This document shows, piece by piece, positions 1 to 6,127 of a DNA stretch of 6,127 nucleotides (position 1 is the first letter of the stretch; each line of letters begins with the position of its first letter). A program made the translations under genes and the position numbers. The stretch covers positions 1-6,127 of the forward strand of contig JAJRTD010000056.1 of assembly GCA_024278435.1 (NCBI GenBank), in the 5' to 3' direction. Origin of the DNA: Gammaproteobacteria bacterium. GTDB taxonomy: Bacteria; Pseudomonadota; Gammaproteobacteria; SZUA-229. The notes beneath the pieces were generated by a model. That model was not told the DNA's origin. It worked only from the letters and a program-made list of their open reading frames with translations, and ran no database searches.

Positions 1-581
1 CAAAGCAGAAATTTGATGTCTGTCAGTTGTGGAACAATGAAATCAGTAACACCGCACACTATATCGATCAATTACGCCAGCAATATTTTGAAAAACTGGC
101 ACCATACTTCTATCGGCTGACCCAGCAGTTCTTTACCAATGATACGGTGACGATTGATTATAAACGCGGCTGGCCCGCAGAAAAAAACCTGATGGAGCTG
201 CTGGAAGAAAATCTACAGAAGGAACGCCTGAAGGGTTATACCTATTACGGCCCGCACCGGGCTGAGATCATGATCAAGGTGAATGGTCAGTCTGCACAGA
301 CCTGTATCTCACGTGGCCAGCAAAAAACACTGGTCGCCCTGATGCGCCTGGCTCAGGCAATGCAGTTCAGTGAAACCACAGAGCAGGCCTGTATCCTGTT
401 ATATGATGATTTACCGGCAGAGCTTGATGCGACTCACCGCGAACTGATCCTTTCTGTTTTATCAACCATGAATATCCAGTTATTCCTGACCGCTATTGAG
501 GCACAGCAGATTGACCTGTCGACCTGGGATGTGCAAAAGATGTTCCACGTGGAACATGGCGTGATCCAGGGTGCTGTGTAG
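1..581 (+). CDS. recF: DNA replication/repair protein RecF, C-terminal part (5' end outside window)
   Basis: RecF is an SMC/ABC-type ATPase that binds DNA at single-strand gaps and, with RecO and RecR, helps load RecA in the cytoplasm. The frame is open to the left edge (first whole codon at base 3), so the TTG at 27 is not a real start. About 192 codons remain, roughly half of a usual RecF of about 360 residues. Visible family marks are a GPHRAE stretch near 250-270, the ABC signature SRGQQK at 309-326, and the Walker B/D-loop segment around the Asp-Asp pair at 405-410, followed by an AELD motif. The C-terminus carries the RecF-type MFHVEHG ending. The Walker A part lies upstream of the window. 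The following gene is gyrB, as in the classic dnaA-dnaN-recF-gyrB order. The codons for MFHVEH contain a parS palindrome. Identity is secure. Confidence 0.96.
   Translation, partial: KQKFDVCQLWNNEISNTAHYIDQLRQQYFEKLAPYFYRLTQQFFTNDTVTIDYKRGWPAEKNLMELLEENLQKERLKGYTYYGPHRAEIMIKVNGQSAQTCISRGQQKTLVALMRLAQAMQFSETTEQACILLYDDLPAELDATHRELILSVLSTMNIQLFLTAIEAQQIDLSTWDVQKMFHVEHGVIQGAV
541..556. other. parS-like ParB-binding centromere site inside recF
   Basis: The 16 bases TGTTCCACGTGGAACA form a perfect palindrome. They match the bacterial parS consensus TGTTnCACGTGAAACA except for one base, and that change keeps the dyad perfect; this is the GC-symmetric form reported for Pseudomonas-type sites. ParB/Spo0J binds such sites near the origin, spreads over nearby DNA and loads SMC/MukBEF-type condensin, while ParA moves the complex. 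The site lies in frame in the last codons of recF, where it encodes MFHVEH. Its placement next to gyrB, close to the expected origin, fits parS distribution. No parA or parB lies in the window, so function rests on the sequence match and location. Confidence 0.8.
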
Positions 582-654
582 CTATAGCAAGTATACAAAA
601 ACTTTTTGTGGCTGAAAGCTTATTTAGCGTAAAACATCAGAATCCTCAGTCATT

Positions 655-685
655 TTGATCATAAAAGAGCAATACCTGATATAAT
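655..685 (+). promoter_or_regulatory. gyrB promoter (sigma70-type, extended -10)
   Basis: A perfect -10 hexamer TATAAT lies at 680-685 and is preceded by TGA at 677-679, giving an extended -10. A partial -35, TTGATC, lies at 655-660 with a 19-bp spacer; this is longer than ideal, but the extended -10 can compensate. Transcription would begin near 692, leaving a leader of about 20 bases before the ATG at 713. This explains how gyrB can be expressed separately from recF across the 131-bp spacer. Two 7-bp inverted arms, TTTGATC at 654-660 and GATCAAA at 691-697, bracket the promoter. I see no convincing recF terminator in the spacer, so some read-through from recF is possible. Confidence 0.7.
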
Positions 686-700
686 AATTCGATCAAATAA

Positions 701-3127
<2,427 letters not shown>

Positions 3128-3137
3128 TTTCGCCGCC

Positions 3138-4040
3138 TTATTTATTTGTATCGGCAGAAAGCTGGGCACCTTTTCGGAAAGCAGATAAATCCTGCTTGAT
3201 TTGCCGGGAGACCAGTGAGATACCTTCGCGATAAGGCAGGGTACCATTTGCACGCATGATTTTTCTACCCTGCGAACTGTGAGTAAAGCGAATGAACTGT
3301 TTTACTTCAGCCAGTTTTTCTGAATCCGGGTTGTAGGTAATATAAAGTGGTCGATACAGCTGGTATTTACCGGATTTGATGTTGTCATAACTCGGCGTTA
3401 CCCCTCCAAGTTGCAGTATTTTTACATCTCTTAAGCGTGCACTGCTGATACCGGTTATGGCAATGGCATTCGGGTTTTTAATGACAGCTTTTTCCAGCGG
3501 GCCGGAAGACTTGAAAGTCTGGCTAGAGGCTAGTTCCTGGTTGAAATCGGCAAAAATCAGTTTTCTTAAGGTGCGGCCAACCCCGGAGAATTTACTTTTA
3601 CGGGTAAATACTTCAATACCGGCATCCGGTCCGCCAACCTGCTTCCAGTTTGTGATATTGCCGATATATATATTGTACACCTGATCAAGCGTCAGATTGT
3701 TGACGGCATTATCCTTATGGGTGATAACCACCAGGGCATCCCACGCCACTGGCTCCAGCCCGACACCGGCTTCACGCGGGTCGGCAGGTAACTGGTAACG
3801 GCAGGAACCACCCAGGTCGGCCTCACCGGAGACAACCTTGCGAATACCCTTGGTGGCGCCACCGCCCTGGATATTAATATGAATACCGGTTTTTTCCTCA
3901 AATGCTTTTGCAAGATCGGTTACATAGGCTTTTTTACTGATACCACAGCCTACCCAGTTTAAAGTAACGGTTGATTCGGCAAATGTGACTGCTGAAAAAA
4001 GGCAGAGGACAGAAAAAGCAAAAAGTGATTTTACAGGCAT
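3138..4040 (-). CDS. PstS-like periplasmic substrate-binding protein, orphan
   Basis: This 300-residue exported protein is of the PstS/PBP-like fold (PF12849-type), the ligand-capturing part of phosphate and related oxyanion ABC transporters. A signal peptide spans residues 1-21 (charged start, hydrophobic core, VTFA cut site) and there is no lipobox, so a soluble periplasmic protein is expected. Family marks are a glycine-rich segment GGGATKGIRKVVSGEADLGG at 59-78 followed by SCR, DALVVITHKDN at 101-111, a GNITNWKQVGG stretch ending at 137, and TRKSKFSGVG at 146-155 near the PstS phosphate-contact region. The SGT triad of classical PstS is not exact (SGV), so phosphate specificity is uncertain. 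The mature protein has only two cysteines, Cys32 and Cys80, both in loops expected near the ligand. No pstC, pstA, pstB or phoU is adjacent. The gene converges on gyrB (10-bp gap) and diverges from ubiD. The start is supported by a good AGGAG. Confidence 0.85.
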   Translation of the reverse strand: MPVKSLFAFSVLCLFSAVTFAESTVTLNWVGCGISKKAYVTDLAKAFEEKTGIHINIQGGGATKGIRKVVSGEADLGGSCRYQLPADPREAGVGLEPVAWDALVVITHKDNAVNNLTLDQVYNIYIGNITNWKQVGGPDAGIEVFTRKSKFSGVGRTLRKLIFADFNQELASSQTFKSSGPLEKAVIKNPNAIAITGISSARLRDVKILQLGGVTPSYDNIKSGKYQLYRPLYITYNPDSEKLAEVKQFIRFTHSSQGRKIMRANGTLPYREGISLVSRQIKQDLSAFRKGAQLSADTNK

Positions 4041-4046
4041 GAGAAA

Positions 4047-4051
4047 CTCCT
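4047..4051 (-). promoter_or_regulatory. Ribosome binding site of the PstS-like gene
   Basis: On the minus strand AGGAG lies six bases upstream of the ATG (complement of 4038-4040). It is the strongest Shine-Dalgarno match in the window and fixes this start codon, which also opens directly into the signal peptide. Confidence 0.8.
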
Positions 4052-4073
4052 AAAAACAGATGCCGATACCCAT

Positions 4074-4102
4074 ACAATAATTAAGGTGCCAATATCGGTA
4101 AA
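4074..4102 (-). promoter_or_regulatory. Candidate promoter of the PstS-like gene
   Basis: On the minus strand, TTTACC (complement of 4097-4102) and TATTGT (complement of 4074-4079) are 17 bp apart. Each matches the sigma70 consensus at four of six positions. Transcription would start near 4067, about 27 bases before the ATG. I see no Pho-box direct repeats, so phosphate control through PhoB is not supported. The match is weak and the region is AT-rich, so this is only a candidate. Confidence 0.3.
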
Positions 4103-4111
4103 TAAATAAGG

Positions 4112-4140
4112 TTGAGAAATATTTAGTGCAGTTGGATAAG
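4112..4140 (+). promoter_or_regulatory. Candidate promoter of ubiD
   Basis: TTGAGA at 4112-4117 (five of six to the -35 consensus) is followed after 17 bp by GATAAG at 4135-4140 (four of six to the -10). Transcription would start near 4147. That is compatible with translation from the ATG at 4189 but not with the upstream GTG at 4126. A second -10-like TACAAT at 4151-4156 has no suitable -35. Confidence 0.35.
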
Positions 4141-4188
4141 AATAATTTAGTACAATTAAGCCGAAAAGACAGTAAAACTGGAATTAGT

Positions 4189-5661
4189 ATGAAATATGCA
4201 GATTTAAGAGATTTTATCGATCAGCTCGAGTCGATAGGTGAGTTAAAGCGAATTAGTATGGAAGTTGATCCCTACCTGGAAATAACAGAAATCTGCGATC
4301 GTACCCTGAAACAGCAGGGGCCGGCCCTGTTGTTTGAAAACGTAAAAAATTCAAGTGTACCGGTACTGGCCAACCTGTTCGGAACAACCCGCCGGGTTGC
4401 CATGGGTATGGGCGAGGATTCCATTGACGCGCTGCGCGAAGTCGGCAAGCTACTGGCATTTTTAAAGGAACCGGATCCGCCCAGGGGATTAAAAGATGCC
4501 TGGGAGAAGATGCCGGTTTTTAAACAGGTACTGAACATGGCGCCCAAAGAGATAAAAAAAGCACCGTGCCAGCAAATTGTCTTTGAAAAAGAAGACGTCA
4601 ATTTAAACAACATTCCCATACAAACCTGCTGGCCGGGTGATGTGGGGCCGCTGATCACCTGGGGTCTGGTGGTGACCCGGGGTCCGGAAAAAGAACGGCA
4701 GAACCTCGGTATTTATCGTCAGCAGCTTATCGCAAAAAACAAGGTTATTATGCGCTGGCTGGCGCAACGTGGTGGCGCCCTGGATTTCAAGGAGTGGCAA
4801 CAGCAACACCCGGGCGAAGCCTTTCCCGTTGCCGTGGCTTTGGGTGCAGACCCGGCCACCATCCTGGCGGCGGTCACCCCGGTACCCGATGCCCTGTCAG
4901 AGTACGGCTTTGCCGGCCTGCTTCGTGGCAGTAAAACCGAGGTTGTTAAATGTGGCTTGAGTGATTTGCAGGTACCGGCTTCGGCCGAATATATTCTTGA
5001 AGGTTTTATCTATCCCGACGAAATGGCCGAAGAAGGCCCTTATGGTGACCACACCGGTTATTATAATGAAACCGAAATGTTTCCGGTATTTACGGTTGAG
5101 CGCATAACGCATCGTAAAGACCCGATTTATCACAGCACCTATACCGGGCGACCACCGGATGAACCGGCCATTTTAGGCGTTGCCCTGAACGAAGTCTTTA
5201 TTCCCATCCTGCAGAAACAGTTCCCTGAAATTGTTGATTTTTATCTGCCGCCCGAGGGTTGTTCCTACCGGGTTGCCGTGGTCAGCATGAAAAAACAGTA
5301 TCCCGGCCATGCCAGGCGCATAATGATGGGCGTGTGGTCCTATTTGCGACAGTTTATGTATACCAAGTTTGTTATCGTGGTTGATGACGATGTAAATACC
5401 CGTGACTGGCAGGACGTTATCTGGGCGATGAGTACCCGGGTAGACCCGGTGCGTGATTTCACCATGGTGGAAAACACGCCGATCGACTATCTTGATTTTG
5501 CTTCACCGGTTTCCGGCCTGGGTTCAAAAGTCGGCATCGATGCCACCAACAAGTTACCCGGAGAAACCGACAGGGAATGGGGAACACCGATCAAAATGGA
5601 CGAGGATGTTAAAACACGCATTGATGCAATATGGGATGACCTGGGAATAGAAAAATCATAA
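4189..5661 (+). CDS. ubiD: 4-hydroxy-3-polyprenylbenzoate decarboxylase UbiD
   Basis: UbiD removes the carboxyl group from 4-hydroxy-3-polyprenylbenzoate to give 2-polyprenylphenol in ubiquinone synthesis. It uses prenylated FMN made by UbiX, plus Mn2+ and a monovalent cation. The 490-residue product follows E. coli UbiD (497) nearly without gaps. The ATG at 4189 is chosen because the sequence [14 protein letters not shown] matches the family start; a GTG at 4126 would add 21 unconserved residues. Its Shine-Dalgarno is weak (GGAA at 4180-4183). Equivalents of E. coli functional residues are present: metal ligands Asn172 and Glu238, cofactor contacts Ile175-Tyr176-Arg177, Arg189-Trp190-Leu191 and Arg194-Gly195, and the proton donor Asp287 in [11 protein letters not shown]. 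The C-terminus holds the conserved [19 protein letters not shown] block. UbiX is not in the window. The gene diverges from the PstS-like gene and is 29 bp ahead of the DUF3365 gene, with no terminator between them. A catabolic UbiD paralogue is unlikely given the close match. Confidence 0.96.
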   Translation: MKYADLRDFIDQLESIGELKRISMEVDPYLEITEICDRTLKQQGPALLFENVKNSSVPVLANLFGTTRRVAMGMGEDSIDALREVGKLLAFLKEPDPPRGLKDAWEKMPVFKQVLNMAPKEIKKAPCQQIVFEKEDVNLNNIPIQTCWPGDVGPLITWGLVVTRGPEKERQNLGIYRQQLIAKNKVIMRWLAQRGGALDFKEWQQQHPGEAFPVAVALGADPATILAAVTPVPDALSEYGFAGLLRGSKTEVVKCGLSDLQVPASAEYILEGFIYPDEMAEEGPYGDHTGYYNETEMFPVFTVERITHRKDPIYHSTYTGRPPDEPAILGVALNEVFIPILQKQFPEIVDFYLPPEGCSYRVAVVSMKKQYPGHARRIMMGVWSYLRQFMYTKFVIVVDDDVNTRDWQDVIWAMSTRVDPVRDFTMVENTPIDYLDFASPVSGLGSKVGIDATNKLPGETDREWGTPIKMDEDVKTRIDAIWDDLGIEKS

Positions 5662-5690
5662 CCTTCCTGAATAATTAGATGAGAACTAAA

Positions 5691-6127
5691 ATGAAAAAAT
5701 TATTACTTTGCCTTGCCATTTTCCCACTAACACAGGTATATGCTGACGGCCAGGTGGTTGACGTGGAACAGCTTAAAATAGAAAGCAGGGCCGCGGTTAA
5801 AGCACTGGGTGGAGAACTCAAGGCTACATTGCAGGCATCGATGAAAGCAAAAGGCCCGGTAACATCGGTGGCTCTGTGTAATGTAAAAGCACCGGATATA
5901 AGCAACAGGGTATCCAGCGAAAAAAATATAATCGTGGCACGCACCGCATTAAAATACCGCAACAGTGAAAACAAACCCGATGAGTGGGAAAAGTCCGTCC
6001 TGGATAAATTTGAACAACGCAAGGCCAAAGGCGAAGCGGTAAAAAATCTCGAATATTATGAAGTCGTTGAACAGGACAATAAAAAAGTATTTCGCTATAT
6101 GAAAGCCATTCCTACGGGAGAAGTCTG
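5691..6127 (+). CDS. Exported DUF3365 (Tll0287-like) probable haem protein, 3' end outside window
   Basis: The frame runs off the right edge after 145 whole codons. Residues 1-18 form a signal peptide (MKK, then a leucine-rich core, cut after VYA), so the protein is periplasmic or membrane-facing. The family is recognised from ALCNVKAP at 61-68, RTALKYRNSEN at 84-94 followed by a PDEWE segment, and RYMKAIPT at 135-142. In DUF3365 proteins this last motif is normally followed at once by a CxxCH c-type haem site; the window stops at TG, which is compatible with the first Cys codon. Some relatives are sensor domains joined to histidine kinases or cyclases, others are stand-alone; the part seen cannot tell which. 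The ATG at 5691 is preferred, with GAG at 5681-5683 as a weak ribosome site. An in-frame ATG at 5679, directly after a TAG stop, would add four residues. It may be co-transcribed with ubiD. Specific function is unknown. Confidence 0.85.
   Translation, partial: MKKLLLCLAIFPLTQVYADGQVVDVEQLKIESRAAVKALGGELKATLQASMKAKGPVTSVALCNVKAPDISNRVSSEKNIIVARTALKYRNSENKPDEWEKSVLDKFEQRKAKGEAVKNLEYYEVVEQDNKKVFRYMKAIPTGEV

Noticed and set aside
310..315. CACGTG core inside the RecF signature-motif codons
   Set aside because: The flanks do not match parS, and the bases are explained by the conserved SRG codons.
593..608. A-run/T-run dyad after recF as a terminator
   Set aside because: The arms are almost only A-T pairs with a one-base centre. 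It would not form a stable terminator hairpin.
3179..3197. Hairpin AAGCAG / CTGCTT with a 7-base loop downstream of gyrB as a terminator
   Set aside because: It has a six-pair stem with no following T-run and lies inside the opposite-strand coding sequence. It is too weak to call.
3148..4069. Nine-base inverted repeats (GTATCGGCA and TGCCGATAC) flanking the PstS-like gene as mobile-element ends
   Set aside because: Nine-base matches are common in a window this size, one copy is inside the coding sequence, and there is no transposase or target duplication.
4063..4098. CCGATA / TATCGG inverted repeat in the divergent spacer as an operator
   Set aside because: The arms are six bases, 24 bases apart, with no extension on either side. 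This is expected by chance.
5755..5770. Second parS-like sequence (TGGTTGACGTGGAACA) at the start of the DUF3365 gene
   Set aside because: It matches 13 of 16 bases, but the mismatches break the left half and the central CACGTG core that ParB needs, so it is probably chance coding sequence.
5675..6028. Minus-strand frame of 117 codons opposite the DUF3365 gene
   Set aside because: The plus strand has a signal peptide and clear DUF3365 motifs, while the minus-strand product is serine/leucine-rich shadow sequence.

Overview
The window is bacterial chromosomal DNA from the origin-proximal recF-gyrB region. It is most likely from a gammaproteobacterium: the GyrB is close to the enterobacterial type (804 residues, with the long insert in the TOPRIM half), and UbiD aligns with the E. 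coli enzyme almost without gaps. I cannot name a genus. The genes are densely packed, with short AT-rich spacers. There are no RNA genes, insertion sequences, CRISPR arrays or gene-free stretches over 300 bases.

Layout, left to right. (1) Bases 1-581 hold the C-terminal half of recF (DNA gap repair). Its last codons contain a perfect 16-bp palindrome that matches the parS centromere bound by ParB. (2) Bases 582-712 are a spacer with a strong extended -10 promoter. (3) Bases 713-3127 encode full-length gyrB. (4) Bases 3138-4040, on the opposite strand and only 10 bp from the gyrB stop, encode an exported PstS-like periplasmic binding protein with no transporter genes beside it. (5) Bases 4041-4188 are a divergent intergenic region with weak promoter candidates in both directions. 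(6) Bases 4189-5661 encode ubiD, the prenyl-FMN-dependent decarboxylase of ubiquinone biosynthesis. (7) From base 5691 to the window edge there is an exported DUF3365/Tll0287-like protein, cut off just where a haem-binding CxxCH would be expected.

recF and gyrB are the tail of the conserved dnaA-dnaN-recF-gyrB block and serve replication, repair and supercoiling. The parS site adds chromosome segregation to the same locus. The right half (binding protein, ubiD, DUF3365 protein) is not part of that block. ubiD and the DUF3365 gene are 29 bp apart on one strand and may be co-transcribed. A respiratory or redox theme (ubiquinone plus a probable periplasmic haem protein) is possible but is inference.

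Most of the window is ordinary housekeeping sequence. I do not see a convincing undescribed system. The points most worth following up are the parS site inside recF and the pair of cysteines in the likely ligand loops of the orphan PstS-like protein.
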